Origin: an uncultured Clostridia bacterium
GTDB lineage: Bacteria > Bacillota > Clostridia > Oscillospirales > CAG-272
Direction of reading: 5' to 3'
Assembly (NCBI GenBank): GCA_937934385.1
Contig: CALGZV010000393.1
Span: 1-9,846, forward strand
DNA: 9,846 bases
Shown: one piece after another, positions 1 through 7,242 of the stretch
Layout: each line of letters starts with the position of its first letter
Numbering within the stretch: position 1 is the stretch's first letter
Notes under the pieces: model-generated
Databases searched by the model: none
What the model was told of the DNA's origin: nothing
The model's input: only the letters and a program-made list of their open reading frames with translations
Position numbers and translations under genes: made by a program

Positions 1-1948
1 TTGCAGCCTCATGTCCGCTGCCCATACCGTCACTTATAAGCATATACGAACGTCCGTCTGCACTGTCAAAATCAAGCGCACTGTCTCCGCACACGCTTTC
101 ATCCTTTTTTTCAAGCGATACCGAAGCCACTTCCATACTCAGCATTGGAGCTGAAGCCATAGTCATCGTTACATAATCCTCTTCAACATGAAATTCAGGC
201 GGACTCAGTCTGCGCATACATATATTTTCACATGCATGCAAAATTTCGTCAGAGCTTACCCTTACTCTGCCCAGATCAACACCTCCCGCAACTATTCTGA
301 GGCGGCGTTTTCCGAATACTGCAATATTGTTTGCATAAAAGTCCAAATATCCAACTGCATCACAAATCTTTTCAGACAGCTCACGGTCTATTTCATACTC
401 TGAATCATCCTCCTTAGATGCATTTTCAAGTATTTTTGCAACAGATTCATAATCCATAGCAAAAATCTCAGTTTTATCACGCTCAGCTATTTTATGTTCA
501 AGTCTGGCATAACGTAAATTTGCCTCCGATATAATATCTTCCGGAGATGCACATATTTTTTTTAGCATATCAGGAAGATCATCAGGTTCAAGCCTCCCGT
601 TTTTGCGCAGCCGTCTCGCAAGAACATCCATTGCTTCCGCCATGGATTCGTAATTTTTATCAAAGCAAACTGCGTTGCTTGCACAATGACGGCAGCTTTT
701 ATCAAAAATCTCCGCGCAAAGCATTCGTGTTTCATATATTCCCGGTTTTTTAAATTGATTACTCAGCGTAGAACACAGCTGCGAAAGCGCAGAAAACGCC
801 TCCGACACTGCCTCAATATGTTCTTTCGAATCAATACGTCTACCCTCCGAAACCGCTGCATCATTCGCAACCGAATCAGGCAAAGAAGACGTCCGGCATC
901 CGACAGATATTTCCGGAAGTAATCCGAATTTGGCAAGCGGCGTAAGAATAACGGATGCAGCAACAATATCGGGCGCGACAGTACCGAGTGTTCCGATACC
1001 CCCAAGCCAAAGCTCCATTGCAACACCTGTCACCGAAGCCGCGGCTATTGAAGCTACCTTTCCTATCCCCATAAACAATCCGCTTGTAAGTCCTGCAACC
1101 GCAAATACAGGCGATTCTGCCGCTCCGCAGGCAAGTCCGCAAAAAAGTCCGATAATTCCGCCACGAAGTATACCTCCCGCCTGCGCTGCATATAATGTTA
1201 TAAAAAATCCGACCACAGCGGAAGCAGAAAATCCGAAAAAGCTGAATGCCTTAAGCGAGCTTACGGCTATAAAAACCGCCGCACATATTCCGGCTTCATA
1301 ATATACCGTAAAACGGCGGTCTTTGACCGTAAGACCGGTCAAAAGATAGCACGCAGCCGAAGCAGCAATCATTTGAAAAACCGTACCGAAAATATCAAAG
1401 TAAAGAAAGCCTCCGAAAATCACACGCAGCATCCCGCCGGCAAATGCACCGATCGCAGCGGCCGCGCAGCGAAGCCCTACAGGCTCAGAAAAATAATCCG
1501 GATCACTTCGAATCTTCATTATAATTCCGTCGGACTTAACTGTGCCTCCGCCCTGCTCTCTGTCTCCAAGAATATGCGCAAAAAGAATTCTTAAACCAAA
1601 CGACACCGTCGACGATATTAAAATAGGAAACATCTCACTTCCCGATAAAACCGCCGCTAAAACCGTTCCCGCATAGACAAAAACAGCATGTCTTCGTACC
1701 GCGCAGATCAGCGCCGTTCCAAACGGATAGCTTCCCATCAATGATTGAGCGCCCCCTGAAAAAGCACCGAATACAAAAAATATTATGCATTTCAAAAGCT
1801 CTGTACGTCCGTGGATAAGACCGTTTATCAAGATCTTCCCGTAAGTACCCTTATCTGCTGCAGATTCCTTTGCATACACAGCAGCTTCCCCTCCAGCAAC
1901 TCCTTTAATACGCGATACGATATCCTGAAAAGTATTTTTACGTTCCAT
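1..1948 (-). CDS. spoIIE: Stage II sporulation protein E, 3'-truncated by the window edge
   Basis: SpoIIE is the PP2C-type serine phosphatase at the asymmetric division septum. It dephosphorylates SpoIIAA to release sigma-F in the forespore, and it also binds FtsZ. The window holds 649 codons from the ATG at 1948; the reading frame is open to base 1. Visible parts: a short cytoplasmic N-terminus; about ten hydrophobic segments between residues ~48 and ~345, as expected of the family; a cytoplasmic linker with a cysteine cluster (C411, C419, C422, C428); and the start of the phosphatase domain. There SVCGDS (617-622) and LISDGMGSGHEAA (637-649) match the PP2C metal-binding Asp motif of SpoIIE. 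Bacillus SpoIIE is about 827 residues, so roughly 150-200 residues are missing off the edge. A GAAAGGGAA ribosome binding site (1959-1967) precedes the ATG. It is monocistronic at its 5' end, with its own Spo0A-type promoter. Identity is very secure. Confidence 0.97.
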   Translation of the reverse strand, partial: MERKNTFQDIVSRIKGVAGGEAAVYAKESAADKGTYGKILINGLIHGRTELLKCIIFFVFGAFSGGAQSLMGSYPFGTALICAVRRHAVFVYAGTVLAAVLSGSEMFPILISSTVSFGLRILFAHILGDREQGGGTVKSDGIIMKIRSDPDYFSEPVGLRCAAAAIGAFAGGMLRVIFGGFLYFDIFGTVFQMIAASAACYLLTGLTVKDRRFTVYYEAGICAAVFIAVSSLKAFSFFGFSASAVVGFFITLYAAQAGGILRGGIIGLFCGLACGAAESPVFAVAGLTSGLFMGIGKVASIAAASVTGVAMELWLGGIGTLGTVAPDIVAASVILTPLAKFGLLPEISVGCRTSSLPDSVANDAAVSEGRRIDSKEHIEAVSEAFSALSQLCSTLSNQFKKPGIYETRMLCAEIFDKSCRHCASNAVCFDKNYESMAEAMDVLARRLRKNGRLEPDDLPDMLKKICASPEDIISEANLRYARLEHKIAERDKTEIFAMDYESVAKILENASKEDDSEYEIDRELSEKICDAVGYLDFYANNIAVFGKRRLRIVAGGVDLGRVRVSSDEILHACENICMRRLSPPEFHVEEDYVTMTMASAPMLSMEVASVSLEKKDESVCGDSALDFDSADGRSYMLISDGMGSGHEAA

Positions 1949-1984
1949 GATTTTCTGCTTCCCTTTCTTTAAATAAGTTTTTTT

Positions 1985-2005
1985 GTAATGCAATTATAGC
2001 ATTAC
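1985..2005. repeat. Perfect 7-bp inverted repeat around the spoIIE -10 box
   Basis: GTAATGC (1985-1991) and GCATTAC (1999-2005) are exact reverse complements separated by 7 bp. The spacer contains the spoIIE -10 hexamer, and the right arm supplies its TGC extension. The position suits an operator or a structural promoter element. A terminator is unlikely because the arms are short and partly upstream of the expected transcription start. Function is inferred only from position. Confidence 0.5.
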
Positions 2006-2026
2006 TGCTCCGGTAAAGTTGTCGAA
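1993..2026 (-). promoter_or_regulatory. spoIIE promoter: extended -10 and 0A box with 21-bp spacing
   Basis: Read on the minus strand, TTCGACA (2026 to 2020), a perfect Spo0A binding site (TGTCGAA on the other strand), lies exactly 21 bp upstream of a perfect TATAAT (1998 to 1993) that carries a TGn extension. The predicted start is near 1986, about 38 nt from the ATG. In Bacillus subtilis, spoIIE and spoIIG use sigma-A promoters with over-long 21-22 bp spacing that need phosphorylated Spo0A bound at the -35 region. The match in both sequence and spacing makes the same control very likely here. Confidence 0.85.
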
Positions 2027-2144
2027 GAAAACAGGGCGGTTTATAGCTTTTTATGAATGCGATTCGTATTTATTCGCGGATAAGATTATTTCCGAAAAAT
2101 ATTATGCCGTACCGAATTTTAAATTAATACAGTCTGTGTTTTTT

Positions 2145-2151
2145 TGACGAA
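2145..2151. promoter_or_regulatory. Second, distal candidate 0A box upstream of spoIIE
   Basis: TGACGAA fits the 0A core TGNCGAA. It has the same orientation as the promoter-proximal box and lies 125 bp further upstream. Spo0A-activated promoters often carry extra upstream boxes. A 7-bp degenerate match can occur by chance in a few hundred bases, so this is only suggestive. Confidence 0.4.
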
Positions 2152-2271
2152 CGATTCTCCTGTCCGATAGGAATATTTGCAGCACTGAATTACCGGAATC
2201 TGACATGCTTATACTATTAAATTTCAGGAACAATGATCTGATATTAATGCGTGATAAAAGCACTCAACTAT

Positions 2272-2296
2272 ATAAAAAGACCGCCTGTTGGCGGTC
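2272..2296 (-). terminator. Intrinsic terminator after tcdA
   Basis: On the minus strand, GACCGCC, a 4-nt AACA loop and GGCGGTC form a perfect 7-bp GC-rich stem (2296 to 2279), followed directly by TTTTTATA. It starts 28 nt after the tcdA stop. There is no T-run on the plus-strand side, so it acts in the minus direction only and ends the vanY-helicase-tcdA transcript. Confidence 0.93.
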
Positions 2297-2323
2297 ATAA
2301 GTATGTATTTCAGCGTATATAGA

Positions 2324-3061
2324 TTATATTTTAGCAAGTATCTTTATTATATGTCCTGCAATAAGCAGACCGGCACATGCAGGAACATACGATATCGACG
2401 CAGGAACACGCGAGCTTATTGCCGGAAGTTCATCCGAAAAAAGCACATCAACATCGCTTATTCCGCGTTTACGCAGTTCAGTCCGCATTACCTTTGCGAG
2501 AGGGCAAGTACTCGTTTTTGATATATCGCAAATTCTGAAACGCGAAGGATCAAGCTTATTACCGGTACCCATACACGATATCACGGGAATACCGTACTTC
2601 TTTGAAGTCTCTATAATGCATAGCTTTGACGTGACCTTATCTATCGCATCCGCAATATAATCAGGAGAAAAAGAAGATATTATTTCAGGTATTGTTTTGC
2701 TGTCGGCAAACATATCATATACAGCAATTTCGGCATTCGGATTTATCTTTGACGCACGCTGCGCGGCAACCTCAGCCTTTTTATGTCCGACCGTCACGGT
2801 ATCGGCTATTATCTGTCTGTTGATATTTGAATACGATACGGTATCAAAGTCCACTATACCTATCGCGCCTACCCCGGCGCGGACAAGTGCTTCAAGCACA
2901 TATCCGCCGACTCCGCCGACTCCGAACAGCAATACGCGGCTGTTTTTCAGTCTTTCTACGGCTTCATCGCCTATCAGAGTTCTTTCACGCGAAAGGAAAT
3001 CGTTTTCCGATTCGGTTTCAACCGATATACCGCATGCTTTATTTTGTATTACTTCGTCCAT
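2324..3061 (-). CDS. tcdA: tRNA threonylcarbamoyladenosine dehydratase TcdA
   Basis: TcdA is an E1-like (ThiF/MoeB/HesA superfamily) enzyme. It uses ATP to dehydrate t6A37 into cyclic ct6A in ANN-decoding tRNAs. The product from the ATG at 3061 is 245 residues, normal for the family. Visible motifs: RERTLIGDEAVERLKNSRV (25-43); the nucleotide-binding GVGGVGG (47-53); DFDTV followed by NINRQ (71-83), the adenylation-site signature; DAIDKVTSK (138-146); SCMGTGNKLDP (162-171); and the C-terminal DISKTSTCPLAK (179-190) typical of TcdA/YgdL. It lacks the zinc-binding CxxC pairs of MoeB and ThiF, which also favours TcdA. The ATG lies 2 nt after the helicase stop, with AAAGGA 7 nt upstream inside the helicase gene, so translation is probably coupled. 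A TTG at 3067 is in frame but too close to that ribosome binding site. Confidence 0.93.
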   Translation of the reverse strand: MDEVIQNKACGISVETESENDFLSRERTLIGDEAVERLKNSRVLLFGVGGVGGYVLEALVRAGVGAIGIVDFDTVSYSNINRQIIADTVTVGHKKAEVAAQRASKINPNAEIAVYDMFADSKTIPEIISSFSPDYIADAIDKVTSKLCIIETSKKYGIPVISCMGTGNKLDPSRFRICDISKTSTCPLAKVMRTELRKRGISDVDVLFSDELPAISSRVPASISYVPACAGLLIAGHIIKILAKI

Positions 3062-3063
3062 TT

Positions 3064-5466
3064 TCAAATCCTTTGACCGAATTCTTCTGAAAGTTCCGCA
3101 AGTCTTGCTTCAAGCTCATCTGTACGGAGCTTGTCTGCAATATAGGCGCGGCGGAGTAACGATGAAGGAATACATCCGTCATATTTATCGTACATAGGCG
3201 CTTCGCTTGGCGACACAAGCGTTCCCGCATCTATCCCAAGCGAGGCAAGTTCTGCCCAATGACGTACAAGTCCTTCGGCATCTCCCGATTCAAGCTTGAA
3301 TGTCATATAACAGCACCCCTCAAAATCAACTCCCGAAAGTCCGAACTGAGCAGGCGTCGAACCTTTTATAAATCTTCTGAGCGTTCTGAATGAACGCGTT
3401 CCGAGCCACGGGAAAAGACACCACGTATATCCTCCGAGATGTACAAGCGAACGGGTAAGCATGCCTGTATTGCGGGCTACAGAACGCGCAGCCGCAAGGC
3501 GGTTTGCAGCATTCTTCTTCAGATACGGGTAAACTGTATCTTCTTCAAGTACGCGCCGCATACGCTGCATGATTTTTGTATGTATCTCGCCGTAGTCTCC
3601 CGGCCACTCTATCGTCATTTTTCCGTCAACACGTTTTACATAGATAAGCTTTCTCGCAAGATCAAGCTCCTCAACCTCCCATACCCGTCCGGCAAGTGCA
3701 AAACGGTCTCCGACAGGCGGCGGCGTAGTTATTGTTCCTATCTCATCCGAACCGCAACGCACAGTATAATCTTCACTGTCCTTAAAAACAGCATAAAACT
3801 TATAGCTTGCTGTAATGCGTTCTCCCTTAAGTCCGACAATAAGTTCTCCTTCTTCGGTAAGCTCAAGGTAATCATTTTTTATCATAGAGACAAGAAGCGC
3901 CTTATATTCCTCCTTTGATACATTTATAAAAGGAGGAAGCGACAGTATTCTTTCTGCCAGCGCCGCAGGGACAAGCGATCCCGTCGAAGAAAGCACAGAA
4001 AGTGTCTGATGAAACAGCAGGCTGAGCGGCAGTTTTTTTACTGACGGAGGTTCGATAAACCGATCTTCAATATAAAGCTGAATGATCGCGATAGCCCGCA
4101 GCAACCCCCACGGAATAAGCTGAGGCAGCGGCGTATTCGGCACAGGCTCATCCTCGCGGAAAATCATCATCATTTCCGGAATTCCGTCACGTCTGCCGGA
4201 ACGGCCGAGCCTTTGTAAAAAACTCGAGACCGATGACGGCGAATCCATCTGAACAACTCTTTCGAGCCGTCCTATATCTATTCCAAGCTCCATTGTTACC
4301 GTAGCACATGTAACAATATTCTCATCGTCATCTTTAAGTCGCAGCTCAGCTTCCTCGCGGAGCTGTGCCGATAAATTTCCATGATGTATAAGAAAACGGT
4401 CTGTATCACCGCGGAAACGTGCGATCTGACGGAGGGTAGCCGTAACATATTCCGTCTCTTCACGTGAATTTGAAAATACTATACTTTTTTTATTTTTTAC
4501 ACAATCGTAAAGATACTCATACCCCGGATCAATAAGCGCTTTCGAATTCTCATCCGACAAATTTTTACTGCCGGTTGCAGACCGTTCTGATTCATCAGAT
4601 AAAGAACCTCCGCCCAAGCGTTTTGAGTCCGCAATATCTGTTTCCGAGCGCTCCGTAACTATAACTCCGGCTTCTTTTGATGCATCTTCTGAAGTCCGGA
4701 TCTCTGCTTCACTGTCAGACGATTCTGACTTTGACGCGCATTCGCGTTGATCTTCGCCCGAATTATTGATATAAAAATGCTCAAGTCCTATGCGCCATGC
4801 AGTACGTGTGTCCTTAAAATACGGAGCGGAAGTCTTTCTTCCTGTCCCTGCGCCGAGCCACTGTGCAGCGCCTGAAAGATCGCCGATCGTTGCAGACAAT
4901 CCTACGCGGCGCGGGACATGCCCTATAAGACGCTGAAGTCTTGAAAGCTGACATAAAATCTGATTTCCGCGATCAGAGCCTGTAAGTACATGTATCTCAT
5001 CTATAACTATGAATTGAAGATCAGCAAAAAGGCGGGGAAGATCGTTTGACCGATTCATAAGCATGCTTTCAAGTGACTCAGGTGTTATCTGAAGTATTCC
5101 GCCCGGCGTTTTAAGCGCACGTGTTTTATGAGAGGCGGAGACATCTCCGTGCCAGTGAAATACAGGTATCCCGGAAAGATCGAGCAGCTCATCAAGCCGC
5201 AGGAACTGGTCGTTTATTAGGCTTTTGAGCGGCGCAACATAAATACAGCCGAAAGAGGTGAGCGGACTCTCAGACAGCATGGATATTATCGGAAAAAATG
5301 CAGCCTCTGTCTTTCCGGATGCTGTTGTAGACGAGAGAAGCAAATTGTTATCGGTATCGAATAGCACTCTTGCCGCTTCAAGCTGTACCGGGCGAAGCTC
5401 TTTCCAACCGTTTTTATATATATATTCCGCTATAAACGGAGCAAATCTATTAAATATATCCTCCAT
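3064..5466 (-). CDS. Lhr-like DEAD/DEAH-box helicase
   Basis: A superfamily 2 ATP-dependent nucleic-acid helicase of 800 residues. Helicase motifs in order: Q-like RPVQ (25-28); Walker A TTASGKT (47-53); Ia VAPLKSLINDQ (78-88); Walker B DEIH (156-159); III SAT (191-193); motif IV region IVFSNSREE (329-337); V TMELGIDIGR (391-400); VI QRLGRSGRR (418-426). The C-terminal half has EIGTI and GDRFALAGRVWEVEELD (575-603), the pattern of the Lhr core after the RecA domains. Full-length enterobacterial Lhr is far longer, so this is an Lhr-core or relative. Residues ~236-310 form a Ser/Glu/Asp-rich, low-complexity insert between the two RecA domains. An AAAGGAGGA ribosome binding site (5475-5483) is 8 nt before the ATG. 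It follows vanY by 93 nt with no visible promoter or terminator. The exact substrate (DNA repair, RNA-DNA hybrids or RNA) cannot be read from sequence. Confidence 0.92.
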   Translation of the reverse strand: MEDIFNRFAPFIAEYIYKNGWKELRPVQLEAARVLFDTDNNLLLSSTTASGKTEAAFFPIISMLSESPLTSFGCIYVAPLKSLINDQFLRLDELLDLSGIPVFHWHGDVSASHKTRALKTPGGILQITPESLESMLMNRSNDLPRLFADLQFIVIDEIHVLTGSDRGNQILCQLSRLQRLIGHVPRRVGLSATIGDLSGAAQWLGAGTGRKTSAPYFKDTRTAWRIGLEHFYINNSGEDQRECASKSESSDSEAEIRTSEDASKEAGVIVTERSETDIADSKRLGGGSLSDESERSATGSKNLSDENSKALIDPGYEYLYDCVKNKKSIVFSNSREETEYVTATLRQIARFRGDTDRFLIHHGNLSAQLREEAELRLKDDDENIVTCATVTMELGIDIGRLERVVQMDSPSSVSSFLQRLGRSGRRDGIPEMMMIFREDEPVPNTPLPQLIPWGLLRAIAIIQLYIEDRFIEPPSVKKLPLSLLFHQTLSVLSSTGSLVPAALAERILSLPPFINVSKEEYKALLVSMIKNDYLELTEEGELIVGLKGERITASYKFYAVFKDSEDYTVRCGSDEIGTITTPPPVGDRFALAGRVWEVEELDLARKLIYVKRVDGKMTIEWPGDYGEIHTKIMQRMRRVLEEDTVYPYLKKNAANRLAAARSVARNTGMLTRSLVHLGGYTWCLFPWLGTRSFRTLRRFIKGSTPAQFGLSGVDFEGCCYMTFKLESGDAEGLVRHWAELASLGIDAGTLVSPSEAPMYDKYDGCIPSSLLRRAYIADKLRTDELEARLAELSEEFGQRI
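3069..3074 (-). promoter_or_regulatory. tcdA ribosome binding site inside the helicase 3' end
   Basis: AAAGGA on the minus strand is 7 nt from the ATG at 3061 but only 1 nt from the alternative TTG at 3067. This decides the start in favour of the ATG. Its position within the last codons of the helicase gene supports co-translation. Confidence 0.75.
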
Positions 5467-5559
5467 TTTTTACGTCCTCCTTTAAACCGATTCAAGTCAA
5501 TTCCCTATTCAGCTTCTTAAAATGCCCTGAAAGGACTATATAGAATACACTTAAATCTA

Positions 5560-6945
5560 TTAGCGGTATGTTACCGTAACTGCAAAGCCCCCGCAGTTTG
5601 TTCCGCTTATCTCATATTCAATATTCTTATCTGACGGAAGAGGAATCCTCGTTATCTCCCCATCGCCTGCAGGGACAAAATATACTTCATAACGTGTTCC
5701 CTTTTCCTCATTAAAGCCCAGGCGATCTTCAAAAGTGTGCGACCTTACAAGTTCTATATACTCTTCAAGACACAGGTCGTTTGAAGTCATATACCATGCG
5801 TGCGGTCTCCCCACATATCTGAAATGCCAATCCTCGCCGGTTATTCCGGTAATATGCATTTTTGAGCTGTCATATCTGCGTACAATACCGTATTCCCATG
5901 CGTGTTCGGTAATCCAGCTATACTCCGGAGCTTCGTTCAGCTTCATGGCAATTCCGTCATCTGTATAGACACTCATGTCAAATCCAAGTCCCGTATGATG
6001 CTCACTGCATCCCGGCGATGCGACATATTTTTTCGCATCTTCTATTCCGTATTGCTCAACACGTGCCGAATACAGATCAAGCTGTTCCTCATATGATCTT
6101 GCGCCGCTCACGACTATCAAATCATGCTTTCCGGATGCAGCTTCAAAATCGGCTGCCATACGGTTCAGCGCCTCAAGTGCCATTCGCTCAAGCGTTATTT
6201 TATCTGTGGATATTTTATATGATGAATTCTTTTCCGAATACACATTTACGATATCAGCAGACACGGGAAATTTATATTCATGCGATCCGTTGACAAGCAC
6301 CAGTTCTCCGGACTGAGAAAGATCAGACCATATTTCCTTTATATTTTCAGACGGCTTTGCAGTCTGCTTTTCTGTCACAGCAGAAGTTCCATGCGATACA
6401 CCGGCCTCATAGCCATTTGTTTCTGCAGCTTCAGTTTCTCGCGGGTTACCTGTAAATAGTCCGACAATATCAAAACCTTTATAAAGCGCTACAGCTGTAA
6501 AAAGCGCTGCAACAAGTATTACCAAAGTCATAATAACAGCAAGAACAAGATTAAGATCAGAGCGCTTACGCGTCTTTTTTTTCGGCTGATATTCCCGCGA
6601 TGTACCGTCAGCTATTCTGCCCACAGTCTGATTTACATTGTTTCCTTCTTTAAAATATCTGTTTCCGTGTTCATTTTCGTTATAGTATCCGTTACCGCGT
6701 TCATTATATCCGTCTGCATTATATGAATTAAGAATATCACTGTCATTTATATCTGAATCCTTGTAAGCTTGTTCGGTATATTCTTCAGCATATTCATTTT
6801 CTGCTTCTGACTCATTTGTCAGATCATAACTGTCATCAGTATTTTCACCGCCGCGTCGGGCAACATTAAATTCAGCCGTATTTTCCGGATTGCTCTCTTC
6901 TTTATAAAGTTCAATATTGTCATCATCACGATATTCTTTGCTCAT
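5560..6945 (-). CDS. Membrane-anchored VanY-type D-alanyl-D-alanine carboxypeptidase (peptidase M15B)
   Basis: A zinc D,D-carboxypeptidase that trims the terminal D-Ala from peptidoglycan stem peptides outside the membrane. The 461-residue product has an acidic, Asn/Tyr-rich, probably disordered cytoplasmic segment (1-120), a basic stretch PKKKTRKR (121-128), and one transmembrane helix (~131-155). A linker of about 60 residues follows, then an M15 catalytic domain (~245-400). SGARSYEEQ (280-288) and SEHHTGLGFD (314-323) match the SxHxxGxAxD zinc motif (H316, D323). EDWHFRYVG (371-379) gives the catalytic Glu371 and third ligand His374. All catalytic residues are present. The positive-inside rule predicts an extracellular catalytic domain. 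There is no sign of a van resistance cluster nearby, so a role in normal wall remodelling is more likely than glycopeptide resistance. AAGGAAAGGA (6956-6965) precedes the ATG, and a sigma-A-like promoter lies further upstream. Confidence 0.92.
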   Translation of the reverse strand: MSKEYRDDDNIELYKEESNPENTAEFNVARRGGENTDDSYDLTNESEAENEYAEEYTEQAYKDSDINDSDILNSYNADGYNERGNGYYNENEHGNRYFKEGNNVNQTVGRIADGTSREYQPKKKTRKRSDLNLVLAVIMTLVILVAALFTAVALYKGFDIVGLFTGNPRETEAAETNGYEAGVSHGTSAVTEKQTAKPSENIKEIWSDLSQSGELVLVNGSHEYKFPVSADIVNVYSEKNSSYKISTDKITLERMALEALNRMAADFEAASGKHDLIVVSGARSYEEQLDLYSARVEQYGIEDAKKYVASPGCSEHHTGLGFDMSVYTDDGIAMKLNEAPEYSWITEHAWEYGIVRRYDSSKMHITGITGEDWHFRYVGRPHAWYMTSNDLCLEEYIELVRSHTFEDRLGFNEEKGTRYEVYFVPAGDGEITRIPLPSDKNIEYEISGTNCGGFAVTVTYR

Positions 6946-7017
6946 AAAATCATATTCCTTTCCTTCTGCTGCAAGGCACGCCGATATGGCTAAGACAAAA
7001 TCTTTGCTGACAGATCA

Positions 7018-7047
7018 ATAATATTTCTCTTTTAGAATATATTTCAA
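7018..7047 (-). promoter_or_regulatory. Sigma-A-like promoter for the vanY-helicase-tcdA unit
   Basis: On the minus strand, TTGAAA (7047 to 7042) and TATTAT (7023 to 7018) each match the consensus at 5 of 6 positions, with an 18-bp spacer. The start would be near 7011, leaving a leader of about 65 nt before the vanY ATG. It lies downstream of the pfkA terminator, as expected for an independent unit. Confidence 0.6.
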
Positions 7048-7064
7048 CTCAAAGTAAGTAGAAA

Positions 7065-7091
7065 CCGATCCTATATAGAAAAATCCGATCC
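7065..7091. repeat. Direct repeat CCGATCC, 20 bp apart, upstream of the vanY promoter
   Basis: CCGATCC occurs at 7065-7071 and 7085-7091, exactly 20 bp apart (about two helical turns). Each copy is preceded by TAGAAA, at 7059-7064 and 7076-7081. The copies sit about 20-45 bp upstream of the -35 hexamer, where an activator could bind. Whether they bind anything is unknown. Confidence 0.4.
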
Positions 7092-7180
7092 AAGACGCAT
7101 ACATCTGCTTTAATTATAAATATACTATTCCCAAACAGTTCTTTTTATTCTTTTCAGGCAAGACAGAAAAATTTATTTTG

Positions 7181-7219
7181 CAAAACAGGGACCGTGCCGA
7201 CAAAGTATGACACGGTCCC
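7181..7219 (-). terminator. Intrinsic terminator after pfkA
   Basis: On the minus strand, GGGACCGTGTC (7219 to 7209) pairs with GGCACGGTCCC (7198 to 7188) over 11 bp with one G-U pair and a 10-nt loop. TGTTTTG follows, then more A/T-rich sequence. It lies 24 nt after the pfkA stop codon and isolates pfkA from vanY. Confidence 0.92.
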
Positions 7220-7242
7220 CTCTAAAGTTACGTTTGCGGTTC

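Larger units (their letters stand above)
1949..2271. other. Intergenic region between spoIIE and tcdA
   Basis: This gap of about 320 bp is AT-rich. It holds the spoIIE ribosome binding site, the promoter, the inverted repeat and the distal 0A-like box. Beyond about 2151 I see no coding potential, tRNA, or strong hairpin until the tcdA terminator at its right edge. Confidence 0.7.
6946..7187. other. vanY leader and upstream region
   Basis: This AT-rich stretch between the pfkA terminator and vanY contains the vanY ribosome binding site, a leader of about 65 nt, a sigma-A-like promoter and a pair of CCGATCC repeats. No ORF with a credible start, no RNA gene and no second hairpin of note were seen. 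Confidence 0.6.

Noticed and set aside
188..1594. Several plus- and minus-strand small frames on the left
   Set aside because: All overlap the continuous spoIIE frame, which carries unmistakable SpoIIE motifs and runs off the left edge.
3062..3067. TTG start for tcdA at 3067
   Set aside because: It would overlap the helicase stop by 4 nt but sits 1 nt from the ribosome binding site. The ATG at 3061 has 7-nt spacing.
5467..5559. Separate promoter for the helicase in the vanY-helicase gap
   Set aside because: A TTGACT is present but no -10 lies at a suitable distance. Only a strong ribosome binding site is supported.
5560..6945. Glycopeptide resistance determinant
   Set aside because: The VanY-type domain is real, but there is no vanA/B/H/X/R/S gene in the window, and such carboxypeptidases are common housekeeping enzymes.
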